Both the position numbers and the translations under genes were made by a program. From positions 124,001 to 188,000 of the forward strand of contig JBPESP010000004.1 of assembly GCA_051710585.1 (NCBI GenBank): a stretch of 64,000 nucleotides of DNA, written 5' to 3'. This DNA comes from JBPESP01 sp051710585 (GTDB taxonomy: Bacteria; Pseudomonadota; Gammaproteobacteria; Enterobacterales; Enterobacteriaceae). Shown piece after piece: positions 19,791 to 31,330 of the stretch; within the stretch, counting starts at the first letter, position 1, and each line of letters opens with the position of its first letter. The notes beneath the pieces were generated by a model. The model saw nothing but the letters and a program-made list of their open reading frames with translations, did not search any database and was not told the DNA's origin.

Positions 19791-22021
19791 AGAAAATGAT
19801 TTCTCTGTACTAAACTGTAATGATTATGTTTTGAGCAAATTTAATAGTATTTTGAATACCTTTTAGATATCCATTAGATATATGCAAATTATATTAATAT
19901 ATTAATAAATAATAAAAAATGACATATATAATGGCCTACTTTTTAAGTATTCTTTTAAAGAATTCTCTGTCAGGCTTCCTTCCTCGTTAATTGATTTAAT
20001 CTCTCCAATTGAGTGAGCCATGTCATAGCCGCTTTTGCCCTGAAGTTAATCCTGGTCCGAAACAGGCACACCTACTATCTAATAATCTGGAAGCCTATTT
20101 CTGATAGAAAACGCGATAAAAAAAATATCGCGGATGTATGGCCATCATACTATATCTAGTAGTACAGCAATAAGCCCGTTGTATGGCTACTCTGATAATA
20201 GCGGTAACAAGACAAACAAGATGTTGCATGTAAATATCACCTGAATTTCCCTTCTCGGCTAGACATCGAGGATATATTACCAGTGTTACTGTTAACCTGC
20301 AGGCGCAGAGCAATTATTGAGCGCCTGAATGGGGTTCTCCCATATACAGGTAACCCTACTCCTTTAGACTTATAACAGGCTAAGCGCTAACCCTACGTCC
20401 GCAGGTACAGTATAAAAAAATTATTTAGTCTGCCGAATGCAGTACATCAGGGTAAGAAGTTAAACCTAGTAACAAAAAACGCTAGCGATATTGCTTAACT
20501 TGGCGACTGCTGATAGAAATATGCCATTAAAGAGAAAGTATAGCACTATAACCATGGTCACGAGCACAAGGCTCTACCGAAAGTTAACGATAATATAGAA
20601 AAAAGACGCCTATTGCTTAAAGTAAACCGCCATTGGCTATGGAAGGGAAAGAAATTAAATATGAAGACGCCAGGTAAATTACACGAAATGTTTATACGCC
20701 AGAAGAGAAAAATGCGCAGTTCAGTACGACTAGATTAGACCGTTGAAAACTAGTATTTTGTGTCAAGGAGTTGATTGAAGTAGACTGCCAGATAGTACGG
20801 GTGTGGTCTACGCTACCCACAATTCTAATGAAGTAATTATTATTACTATATGGATGGCGCTTATCGCTGCATAGCGCTCTAGAATGATAATACAGCCTTT
20901 ATGATGGTGCTTATCTTCAAAGTGAAGAGTACTTGGAAGCTGCCAAGAAAGCGTCGTATTAAACTGGCCGAAATAAGAATGAAGGATGCAAGAGATGAAT
21001 ATGCCGGGTAATTAATGTAACAAAGGAAAGCAATTACGGTCGCCTGTTTTATATCATCAGGTATAAACAGGCGAAAAAAATGAAAGTGTATTCATTTAAA
21101 TCCGAATATGAACACGATATCAAGCAAATCAATAATAACCAGTTAAGGGTATATTGGCTTACAATGTAAGAATGCATTTTTCAGCTGAAATCTTCTTCAG
21201 GCTGCACTTAGTGCAAGTGTAGGTGATAAGATGAGATTAAGCAGCGCAATCCTTTCGTAATATTTAAAGAGATTTACAATATCAATATTAATAACATCGC
21301 GAAGGTAAAGTATGGGGTTCTTAATCGCAAGATAGTGCGCGCACTAACGCGGGACATAAAGGTAAATTTTATGCCGATCTATCTGGCATAATGTAGCACT
21401 GAGCCTTATTAGTAATACGCAAAACTTCGGAGGGATATCGGTGTGATATATGGGGCCAGATCGGCAATAGAGAAAAGGATTATATTGAAGGGTATGTGTA
21501 CGCCAATAGCTTAATAAAAAGCTCGTTCTTATTAAAACAAACACTAGTATTATACCCAAGGTATTATTGTAGGCGCTGTGCGCCCGGCTGGATCTGTGAA
21601 AAACCGTAATATTCATGAACTAGTTTAGAAGTTTTTATGCAGAGGAGAGCTTATTTCGAGAAGCATTGGCTGTTCCTAGTTTATTGAGGGTGGGCTGCTG
21701 CTCTATCGGGCATTAAAAATATTGTGCCACATTCATAACCGTTCCAATGTAAGTATTGTACTAGCGAGCATTTTCCGTGCCTACTGCTCAATCAAAAGGT
21801 TTTCATACGAGGAAAATATGTCACAACAAGCTTACTTATAAGCTAAGTAGCATGATAATTTCCCTGGAATACAGAAGGAAAGAAAGAGAAAGTATGCCAG
21901 TCCATCATAAAAGCCATTAACTAACAATCCTCTTTTCGCTGAAACGAGGTAGACAGAATCCATTATACACTATTTAAAGATAAAAGACATGATACCCTGT
22001 TCCTATAAGGAGGTTATTCTT

Positions 22022-22279
22022 ATGACTAGTTCATGTTTTATGAGTAGCTTTTTAAGCTGTCAGACGTATGATATCAATGTCAACAAAAATACTCAGGCGG
22101 TTTTAAAAAAAAGGATATTCATGAATATAGATTCAAAGTTATTTAATAAATATCATTATATTGATATCATCATAAAATTAAAACTTTTATTCGGGAAATA
22201 CATTAGTATTGATATAAATATCAATACTAATGTACATGGTACACAAAGTTTAAAAAAAGAAATAAGTCAAGTTTATTGA
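22022..22279 (+). CDS. hypothetical 85-codon ORF with strong Shine-Dalgarno
   Basis: An ATG at 22022 is preceded by AAGGAGGT at the normal spacing, the best ribosome site in this noncoding tract. The product would be AT-biased and Lys/Ile/Asn-rich (MTSSCFMSSFLSC..., ending KKEISQVY). No family is recognised. A 36-base palindrome lies within it, encoding ISIDININTNV. The ORF length is unremarkable for AT-rich junk DNA, so this may well not be a gene. Confidence 0.2.
   Translation: MTSSCFMSSFLSCQTYDINVNKNTQAVLKKRIFMNIDSKLFNKYHYIDIIIKLKLLFGKYISIDININTNVHGTQSLKKEISQVY
22199..22234. repeat. 36-base inverted repeat, 2-base loop
   Basis: Arms of 17 bases (22199-22215 and 22218-22234) are perfect reverse complements around AA. 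The stem is AT-rich and has no trailing T-run. Confidence 0.95.
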
Positions 22280-22532
22280 AACTATATATTTACTACCGTA
22301 TTATCGTATCAGTCTTATTTCGAGACTATCAATAAAAGCTCTATTCCAGTATATTTAACAAGAAAGGTCATTTTCTATAATAATTTACATAACAATACAG
22401 TACTTGCTGATTACTGAAATAGGGAGGCAATAAAACTATATCCGTATTTATAAGTAGATTGATAATAGCAAAATATTGGTTATTATTGCCATATAACATT
22501 AGGCATGAGTCATAAGAGTAGAACAGTTTAAT

Positions 22533-22558
22533 TAGTACCAATAGTACTATTGGTACTA
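22533..22558. repeat. 26-base perfect palindrome
   Basis: Two 13-base arms meet without a spacer at AGT/ACT. It lies 300 bases from the palindrome at 22199 but is unrelated in sequence. Confidence 0.9.
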
Positions 22559-24672
22559 TCTTGTTTGTATTTACTTTATTTATCAAGATAACCTTTTAAA
22601 ATATATTAATAATAGCCATAGATAAGATAAATGATTTTATCCCCTGCAGGGTAATTAAAATTAATTGCGCAACTTATTTTTATAAAAATGGTAGCTAACA
22701 CAGAAACACTGAATAAATAATGTCTTAAAACTTTATATTAGAATAGAAGTAATCAGCCAGTACTGGCTTTTCAATAAATAAAAGTTATGTTTTTCTTGAC
22801 AGAGCTGAGAGGATATAAATATGTTATATTGTATAGTTAAATGTGAATATAGGAATAATGATAATTGCTATCTTTATTATCTTGATGACTGCAATCTGGT
22901 GCAGGAATCACGTTTCATACTAATACCATGAAGCCTGTATTTTTATGGCGCTCAGCAACGCATGGGCGATTCAGGCATTATTCGCAAGCAAAAATGAAAC
23001 AGGCGTTAATACGCTATAAAACAGTATTAAGGAAAAGTTATGAAAAGACATATAAATAATGTGCCGCTTAATATTTTAGTAACGCCCGATAATATTTAAA
23101 TCAGCAACAGGGTTAGACAGATGTTTTATACGCGCATTGATTATCAGACCGTACTTAAATTCTCTAACTCAGAGAATGAGACGTTGATGTGATATAATAA
23201 AGAAAGCGATGAGATCAATCCGCCACGAAGCTTTTAGCAGAAAGCATACCTCTCCAGGCGTTATAGAGCATGACTTTTTTAATTCTTTCATTGCTACCCA
23301 TAGCGCTAAGCCCTCCGTGCATTAGGTAACGGCACAGTATTCAATATCCCCGCTATAAGGCTAATTCAACCGCGCGTTAATCCGCAAAAAAAACGACCAA
23401 GGCAATTAACTGGTATCCCTAGTTCATTTGATATTTTGCCTATCTATACACACTAGTGAACTTATTATGGATAGATGTATGCACTATTCGTATGATAGTT
23501 AAAAGTATAAGAGGCTAGTGAAGTACCCCCCTGTGCTAGATTAAGATAATATAGGTTGCCAGGTGATAATTATTTCCTGATGAGAGGTAATCTTGTGCGC
23601 GTCAGTAATTAAACACCCCCTTACCCACTGCAAGTTCGTCTTTGGCGCTTAGGGTTTATTTACGCCCTAGTGTCTTTTTTAAATAGGAGAGATAGCTTCG
23701 CCGAAACGAAATTCTCATCCAGTAAACTTTCAGAATGATGCGCATAAAATATGATTAAAATAGTGTATACAGGTAAAATAAACTCTACTGGAATAAGGAA
23801 ACTACTGTTGGGGGGTATCTCACTATGTGATACCGGTAAACAGAATGGCGGGAGCTGTACTGCCCCCCCACCAAGCTTCTCGCCAGCGCTGGCTTAGCTT
23901 TTACCTGACAGGGATCTCGTAAACCCCGTATAAGCAGAATGTTCAATGAATTCTTAGCAAGATAAAATCTTACTACTCATAAGCGATAAGTAGCCCTGGG
24001 GCTATCTCAATAACATTATTTATACACATGCTCGGCGAAAAAAGCTTATAGAATGACTCGATGATACAGAGAAGTACACGGACTAGGCTTACAGTTTAAC
24101 TTCTCTGGTTAGTGCTCTACGGATCGACAGGTAAATAAGTGTGTGCGCCTCAGGGAGAGATATTATACTTCGGATCTTTGTTTAGATAGTATTTCCGTGG
24201 ACATACTATAATGATACAGAATAGAGTATATAGTTGTAGTATAAGTGTACTACCCTTCTATTAGCTGACCTTTCTTAGGGTTTTAGCAAACCCACTCCAC
24301 CTAGGTCCGTAAATACCACTTCTACACTTCTGACGTTTATTGGTGGTAGTGGCAATAATCTATTTAGTGCGCGAGGACAACATCACCAGCGGGAACACCC
24401 GAAATGATCATAAAAGGCTTAATATCATACTTTGCTTCAGGCCGAAAGAAAAACCTTTTCTTATCTACCAGAGATAAGAAAAAACGCTACAATCACCGAG
24501 CTGAGTTTCAAAGAGATGGAATTACTAAAAAAAATGTGACGATCAATTTTAACCTCAGTGAGTGCTCTATCCGAATTGCCTTGAGTGGGAGGCGCCATAA
24601 TGGCGTAATACGATCTAGTGTATATGCTGCGCTATTACGTAATCTGTACTGTACCTAACGACTCGTCTAAAA

Positions 24673-24742
24673 AACAAGGCTAACAAGGCTAACAAGCTAA
24701 CAAGCTAACAAGCTAACAAGCTAACAAGCTAACAAGCTAACA
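24673..24742 (+). repeat. tandem repeat of an 8-base unit
   Basis: Two 9-base units (AACAAGGCT) followed by six 8-base units (AACAAGCT) and a partial copy. The units are identical within each class, so expansion is recent relative to the decayed surroundings. Confidence 0.95.
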
Positions 24743-27115
24743 CAGAAATTATAAAGCTTTACCACAGTAAAAAATACAGACATTAATGGCTATTATCGCG
24801 CTAGATATAGGGGTAGGCGTTAAAAAAGCAAGGGAGGATCTCTCTACTGCTAGGTGAAAAACGATGGTTCACTAACCAAGATCGCTGGGGCCTCTATTGA
24901 AAAGAGCGGTCATAAAAACTCTGGATGATATAAAGGACATTTCCTTGTTAGGAAGCGACCTGCTAGCCTAGAAAAAAACGTAGGACTTTCCGTTAATCAT
25001 ACAGGTACGAGAGGTAAGGATAAAATAAAGAAGTAGATGCGCTTTGGCGCAAGAAACTCATCACTAAGCCTAATAGCGCCTGTCGGTATTGTTTCTAGAG
25101 GGTAACCTACCAAAGACCTCAGGGTATTTTAACAGTGCCAAACCCTAGATGAAGATGGCATGATAAACTACCTTAATATGCCACAGCGTTTTATGACATT
25201 AAAAGTCTACTATCGGTTTTTAATAACCATTGAATTTTATTGAGGCAACTCGGCTGTCAGACTGTATTCATCGCCCGGGATATGGGCCTGCAAGAAGTAG
25301 CCAGACAGGTAGTACAACCCCTAAATGCCATACCCGGCATTTGCTTGCAGGTTTCCTCGCCGTTAAGCGTTAAAAGGTCAGTATAGACCCAGTGATATAC
25401 TGCATAGGTGCTTGTGCAAAAGCTGCTAAGATAGTAACCCCTAGCCTATGCTGTGAGTACAAAAAAAATCTCTGGTGAGTAACCCGGACCACAGTACTAA
25501 CCTCTGCCGATAAACATACCAATATCAAAGGGTAATAGTTAGGGCAATAAATCCAGCGGTCCTTGCGGTGAGTAAAAATAATCAATAGTCACTACTCTGA
25601 AGTGATTTGATGGTGCTAGAGATAATGGCACGGAAATGTACAACCTAACTACTGGTAATGGTTGGTGATAATCTCAGTAATGAGGAGGTTTATTTTTATG
25701 TCTGGAAGCTGATGGTAAACACTAAGCTTAAAGGATAAAACGCGAGCTTTACAGTCTTAACGATATTTTACCTGATGTATTTTACCTGTTTTAGCGGTGG
25801 GTGTGTAAACATATACGCTACAGTAAACGCTTGAATAAAGATCTGAAGCTTATCAGTTGTTAGCACCCAGCGCAGAATTTATGAGCGTAATGCTCAGGCA
25901 TATATTATAATTCTACATTATCTTAGGCGCTTTAATCCATTGTAACGGAGGTAATCCAGGCATAGTACGACGATGTCACGTATATATGACCAGAAAACAC
26001 TTGGCAAACCTGTAACTATATTACGAATAATTTTCGCCGAGTCGTGTCGTCTGTTCTACTGGCAGATAAAGAATTGATATCCGTCGTACTAAGTTTCTCC
26101 GAGACTAATAAGCATCAACCGGCCTACTTACTGAATTAGTAAATCCTATTAGATTGATAGCCATGTGCCAGTATCTTTAGCGTCTGACGCCAAGTAGTAG
26201 CTATAAAATCATATAAAAGCTAACGAATCCGTTGCTAAAGAGCAGAAGGATTAGTACTTGTAAAAAAATATTAGGTCGATAATCTGATTAATGTACAACA
26301 CGGCTTTTGCACACCTGAAAGCAAATTAGTTCAAATTATCCTACCTCTCTTTTCTCACACTCTTAACAAAAACAATTACTCTACCACGAGAGTTAATTTT
26401 TAATAAAGGTTTTCAACTCCGAGGCAGGAGAGGCTAGTATTATTACCTGCTTTAAGTGCATTCTGAAACGTGAGATAGAGTATAAAAAAATGCATCTCTC
26501 TACCAGAGAGGCTACCCACCCTACAATGAAGACTAACCTTAATAGCACACTCAAGTCGGTGCGTTTTTTTAGGGAAAGAACTTAGCCCCTTTCTATGTAA
26601 TACCAGAACCAATATAATAAAACCTGCGGGGAACGGAGCTGACGTGGCGTTGTGGCCCCTCTATAATTATCTTTACGATTTCTATAAATTAAGGTAAACA
26701 ACACAACCACTGCAGCTTAATAGTGCATTCGGTATAAGCTTCTAAGGTATTTTACCTATATTGTCTTTCTTTATGGTGAAAGAATCTAGTAAATTAGCAT
26801 AGCGTATCGGTAAGATTTCTATCATTATTTTTTGTTTTATTGGCTAATTTTATCGTTATTATCATGGGGTGCTGCGCTGCCATCAAATGCTAAACTAGCA
26901 ATGGGATAATATTCTTTTATCACGGTTTAAGGTTTAAAGCCTACTTATATATCTACGTTTTTCTACATGTTATGCACTTATGTTGCTAACTTACCTATCT
27001 GATGTAGCTTTCTCCATTTCTCAGCCTAGACGGCCAGCGCTGAATTAGATAATAAGGTAGCTTCCGCCGTTGGTAGCGGAATGTACAGAAAAAAAATACC
27101 ACCCTGACTTTATAT

Positions 27116-27191
<76 letters not shown>

Positions 27192-27317
27192 GCATATGGA
27201 TCTCATTTCTAAGTGGACAGGCGCATAATATGAATTCCGACAAACTCTGTCAACGGCTAAACTCAACAAAAAGGTAAACGCTGAAAAGTCGTAAACCACC
27301 CCCTGCCCAACAGTTTC

Positions 27318-28724
27318 TTACGCTTGGCAGTGGATGAATTCCAACGCTTTAACGATGCGCGCTAAACAACGCGACTGACCTATAGCATGCAGAGTGACGT
27401 TAAGGGCAGGAGAACAGTCGGTACCGGTAACCGCCACGCGTAGTGGCATACCGACCATACCAACGCCGACCTGTAGAGTCTCAGCTGTTTGCTTAATAGC
27501 AGCATGTACTGTAGCTGGCGTCCATTCACTAAGGGCCGCCAGATTAGCGCGCACTGCCTTTAGCACTGGGGTAGCTACTGGGCGTAAATGTTTCTTGGCC
27601 GCGTTGGCATCGAATTCGCTGAAATCCTCGTAGAAGTATCTACCGCTAGCCGCTATTTCTTTTAGCGTCTTACATCGCTCTCTAAGGAGTCGCACTAGTG
27701 CCGCTAGCTGCGGACCAGTGCGGATATCAATCCCTTGTTGCTTGATATGCCAGAGAAGATGTGTCGCGACATATTCAGCCGGCAGGTTATTAATATAATA
27801 ATGATTCAGCCACAATAATTTTTCGGTATTGAAGATGCTAGCGGACTTACTCACCGCCTCAAGGCTGAAAAGCCGTTTCATTTCGTCGACGCTAAAAATC
27901 TCCTGATCACCATGGGACCATCCCAAGCGCACTAAATAATTCAGCATAGCTTCCGGCAAAAAACCGTCATCGCGGTATTGGATGACCCCTACAGCGCCGC
28001 GGCGTTTGGAAAGTTTTTTGCCATTATCATCCAGGATCATCGAAATATGAGCATATGTCGGCACCGGCGCACCAAGAACCTTGAGGATATTGATTTGACG
28101 CGGCGTATTATTGATATGGTCCTCTCCGCGGATAACGTGGGTTATCGCCATGTCAAAATCATCAACAACCACGCAGAAATTATAGGTTGGTGACCCGTCG
28201 GCGCGGCGGATAATAAGATCATCTAGCTCCCGATTGCTAAATTCGATAGGCCCACGAATGAGGTCATTGAACATCACCGAGGCATCCTGCGGGTTACGAA
28301 AGCGCACCACGCAGGGTTCATCATCGGCATGTTGTTCATGCCTATCGCAACAGCGCCTGTCGTAGCGCGGTTTTTCGCCACGGCCTATCTGACCTTCGCG
28401 CAACGTATTTAACCGCTCTTTAGAGCAATAACAGTGATAGGCGGTGCCTTTGGATAGCATATCATCAATAACTGCATTGTAGCGGTTTAAACGTTTACTC
28501 TGGAAATATGGACCTGCATCCCAATCCAGATTAAGCCAGTTCATACCATCCATAATGGCGTCAATCGCCAGCTGAGTTGAGCGCTCAAGATCAGTATCTT
28601 CTATGCGCAGTACAAAATCCCCGCCTAGATTACGGGCGAACAGCCATGAATATAGTGCGGTGCGCGCACCACCGACATGTAAATAGCCGGTGGGACTGGG
28701 CGCAAAGCGGGTTTTAATTTTCAT
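27318..28724 (-). CDS. gltX: GltX, glutamyl-tRNA synthetase
   Basis: Class I synthetase charging tRNA-Glu with glutamate. It has 468 residues (471 in E. coli). It starts MKIKTRFAPSPTGYLHVGGA, containing the HIGH-type motif; the KMSKS-type motif is KKLSKRRGAVGV. Other blocks are RIEDTDLERS, IIRRADGSPTYNFCVVVDD and HVIRGEDHINNTPRQ. In the zinc-binding insert, CYC and the next Cys (RRC) are kept, but where E. coli has His127 this protein reads Asp by ungapped alignment, so zinc binding may be altered. Divergent from the tRNA-Val/Lys unit, as in E. coli. The frame is undamaged. Confidence 0.97.
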   Translation of the reverse strand: MKIKTRFAPSPTGYLHVGGARTALYSWLFARNLGGDFVLRIEDTDLERSTQLAIDAIMDGMNWLNLDWDAGPYFQSKRLNRYNAVIDDMLSKGTAYHCYCSKERLNTLREGQIGRGEKPRYDRRCCDRHEQHADDEPCVVRFRNPQDASVMFNDLIRGPIEFSNRELDDLIIRRADGSPTYNFCVVVDDFDMAITHVIRGEDHINNTPRQINILKVLGAPVPTYAHISMILDDNGKKLSKRRGAVGVIQYRDDGFLPEAMLNYLVRLGWSHGDQEIFSVDEMKRLFSLEAVSKSASIFNTEKLLWLNHYYINNLPAEYVATHLLWHIKQQGIDIRTGPQLAALVRLLRERCKTLKEIAASGRYFYEDFSEFDANAAKKHLRPVATPVLKAVRANLAALSEWTPATVHAAIKQTAETLQVGVGMVGMPLRVAVTGTDCSPALNVTLHAIGQSRCLARIVKALEFIHCQA

Positions 28725-28742
28725 TAGCTATATTGTCTTCAT

Positions 28743-28771
28743 TTTATATGGCATATATGGCGAATAGCCAA
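28743..28771 (-). promoter_or_regulatory. candidate sigma-70 promoter for gltX
   Basis: On the minus strand TTGGCT (28766-28771) and TATAAA (28743-28748) are separated by 17 bases, with the -10 box about 20 bases before the gltX ATG. That leaves a very short leader. Confidence 0.45.
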
Positions 28772-28939
28772 AATACGATTTCTAGTTTATACTAAAAAGT
28801 AGGGAATAGTCTATCAGTTGAGAGCGAATTCTCAATGCCTATTTACATTTAGTAAGTTTTTTTACTTAGGGCAGGGCAGAGCAGATTACCCTGGGATAGC
28901 TAAATTTAATACGAACAGGAAAATTCACGTGAAAAATCG

Positions 28940-28967
28940 TTGACTCATTTCAGCGGTCCCCTATAAT
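28940..28967 (+). promoter_or_regulatory. promoter of the tRNA-Val/tRNA-Lys unit
   Basis: TTGACT (28940-28945) and TATAAT (28962-28967) with a 16-base spacer, the -10 box 18 bases before the tRNA-Val 5' end. This resembles strong stable-RNA promoters. Confidence 0.8.
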
Positions 28968-28985
28968 GTCGACTCGACACAGCAG

Positions 28986-29058
28986 GGGTGATTAGCTCAG
29001 CTGGGAGAGCACCTCCCTTACAAGGAGGGGGTCGGCGGTTCGATCCCGTCATCACCCA
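28986..29058 (+). tRNA. tRNA-Val(TAC)
   Basis: A 73-base body to the discriminator base, essentially identical to enteric tRNA-Val(UAC): acceptor GGGTGAT, anticodon stem CCTCC/GGAGG with loop CTTACAA, T-arm GGCGGTTCGATCCCGTC. The three bases after the discriminator are CCG rather than the CCA encoded in enteric relatives, so the 3' end would need trimming and CCA addition. Confidence 0.96.
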
Positions 29059-29080
29059 CCGTTTTTAACGTTTTAAAAAC

Positions 29081-29156
29081 GGGTCGTTAGCTCAGTTGGT
29101 AGAGCAGTTGACTTTTAATCAATTGGTCGCAGGTTCGAATCCTGTACGACCCACCA
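29081..29156 (+). tRNA. tRNA-Lys(TTT)
   Basis: A 76-base cloverleaf with encoded CCA: GGGTCGTTAGCTCAG at the 5' end, anticodon loop CTTTTAA with TTT, T-arm GCAGGTTCGAATCCTGT, the last pair being a G-U wobble unlike E. coli. It is 22 bases after tRNA-Val and shares its promoter, as in the E. coli valU-lysV cluster. Confidence 0.97.
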
Positions 29157-30110
29157 AAATGGATTATTAGGATCTTTTCTTGACTCGAAGAAAATTAAAA
29201 AAATCATAATTACTATCGAGTACGATATAGTTTTATCTTTAGTATACCCTTCCGTGTGAGGGGCGAGCCAAGAGTAGATTACCTTATGAGGAACCTTATT
29301 TTCTCCTAAGGAGAAAATCTTGTAGGCTAATTTTAAGTTTCTGTTTTAAAAAAAAATTAAAGAAAACAGAATATTATAGCACTCTATCACTGATATAATA
29401 AGGAGTGATTTTATAGCTATCTTACTAGTCATTTATCTGCATCCGAACTCCAAAAAAAATAAAACTTGCTGATAAAAAAATACTAACTGTTTCAACAGAA
29501 ACAGGGGCCTAACACTCTTCATTAGAACTAGCGGTAAAAATATAGCCTTTCCCTAATAAGCATTCTAGTTTGATTGGCGAAATAACTATTACCTCTTGAG
29601 AAACCTACCATGCCATTTCACTTACTCAGCATGACCCCCAACCCCCAGACGCTGCATACAAAACACCTTATCCTGCTGGTAAGGTGAATTGATCTGAAAA
29701 AATAAGAGAAGGAAGAGGCGAAGTAGGAAAAGACTAGCGGTGGATACCTGTTTATCGACGTGGCAATAAAATAATTCGCCATTAAGAAAATGAAAATCTC
29801 CACAGATTATGCAGATAATATCTAGATATTATCACTGTGGAGTGTGATATGTCACTTGCTATCGAACAGAGGCCGGTAGCGAGGCTAAAAGTCCATATGC
29901 GCCTAGCGCCCATAGTAGAGAGCTAGCAAATCTCCTGTGGTGCATTAGAAATTTTATACCGACTGATACAGAGGATTAAGGAAGTGATAGATTTGCCATA
30001 TCAACACTAGTTTACTGGAATTTAATATGATATTAACCAGTTATGAGATTTTTTTTTGCGAAGTCTAATATTCAGTGTACCACTATATAGTGGTACACTG
30101 AATTTAACTA
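29157..30110. other. decayed DNA, no gene recognised
   Basis: AT-rich sequence after the tRNA unit with no recognisable gene. It holds a nested palindromic structure at 29798-29839, whose core 29814-29833 is a perfect 20-base palindrome, and the 34-base palindrome at 30070. Confidence 0.5.
30070..30103. repeat. 34-base perfect palindrome, no loop
   Basis: Arms of 17 bases (30070-30086 and 30087-30103) are exact reverse complements meeting at TAT/ATA. It lies just upstream of the IS3 fossil copy B and may mark, or be unrelated to, its left end. Confidence 0.95.
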
Positions 30111-30119
30111 TTTGAGTTG

Positions 30120-31330
30120 AAGCGATATGCTTACTTTAGAAGAATACGGGTATAGCAATTATAGAGGAAGAAATTTTAGCCCTGAATTCAAACGTAAATC
30201 TGCTTAATTTCTTGTCGATCAAATTACACCACCATTTAAATAGCAAAAAAAACATGAACGCTATCCATTTCTATAAAAATGGAATAGGTAAAAAACTGCA
30301 TGATTAGCGAAAGAGAAACGCTAAAGTCTTTTCTAATAATCTTATAAAAAATTGAAATACGGGAACTCAAGAAGAAAAAGTACAACGCGCATTAATATTA
30401 AAACCAAATATTAAAAAGGCTACATTGTTCCAAATGTCAGACTCCCTGAATATTTTCATTCATTAGAAAATTCAGCACAAATTATATCCCGTGACCATGT
30501 TTTATTACATATTCATGGTTCATTGCAGTAGTTATGAATACTGGAAAAGTATCCTGAAAAGCCAAACGGCTGGCGAACGGGGTATTATGCATTCAAGTTC
30601 ATGAACTGCACAGGATTCAGGCATAGTACAACTAACACAAAAAATACCATCACCATGGTAACTTAGAAAGACTTCCGTACAGAGCGCTAACTCGCTAACA
30701 GGGTAATGAAAGAGTTGGTGTTGTTCAGTTATCAGTAACCGACGCATAGATTATAAGTATAGCGAAGTGTATATGATACGATCATTAATCATTTTGAGCG
30801 CCAATTCGCTCTAATAGAGCTAGGGTAAGTGTAGTGCGATGATGTGTGGTATATCTGAACAGAAAACACTAGGTATTATACCTTACGGTTATTCTTGATC
30901 TATTCGCAAGGAGACCAACGAACTGAGGTATATATTCTCTATGGATAGCAAACTGAGCATTAAAGGACTGAAATGACGCGGGAAAAACAGGCCTAAATAA
31001 GCTAGCCAAAATGATGTTTTACAGTGATCAGAGTAAACACTATATGAACAGGCAGTTCTGCCAGTTACTATATCGTTTATGGACAAAAAATACGAGTCGG
31101 CGTAGTAACTTTTGGATAATAGTCCGATAGAGCGTTTTTAAGAAATCTGAAAAAAGTAGATACCAGTAACGGACTATAAAGTTTCAACGAAATTTCTCAC
31201 AAAATTACAGACTATCTTGTGCAATATTATTGCATATTCAGGTGGCATGAATATAACGCTGTTTACTACCAAATAAATTAGAAATATATACTGGTAAAAC
31301 TCTAATGCACTAGCCAGTTTTAATTAAACA
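30120..31330 (+). mobile_element. IS3-family insertion sequence fossil, copy B
   Basis: The best preserved copy. orfA: RNFSPEFKRKSA, a stop, LVDQ, KATLFQMSDSLN. orfB: HCSSYEYWKSILKSQTAGER, QVHELHRIQA, YHHHGNLERL, then the DDE core SDQSKHYMNRQFCQLLYRLW (family SDQGSHYTSRQFRQLLWRY), SRRSNFWI (family SRRGNCWDN), SVFKKSEKSRYQ and KITDYLVQYY. Many stops and frameshifts; the transposase cannot be functional. Ends were not defined. Confidence 0.9.

Larger units (their letters stand above)
19791..27044. other. long decayed region, no gene recognised
   Basis: Seven kilobases with no intact recognisable gene. Enteric order predicts the rest of yhdP and then tldD, but no TldD motif was seen. Short ORFs (at most 96 codons) resemble nothing known to me. 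Structures seen: perfect palindromes at 22199-22234 and 22533-22558, an 8-mer tandem repeat at 24673-24742, and a short ORF with a strong ribosome site at 22022. Local phrases around 20.6-21.2 and 25.2-25.4 kb look protein-like but could not be assigned. Confidence 0.5.

Noticed and set aside
24673..24742. Possible CRISPR array
   Set aside because: Units are 8-9 bases with no spacers, so this is a simple tandem repeat; no cas genes are present.
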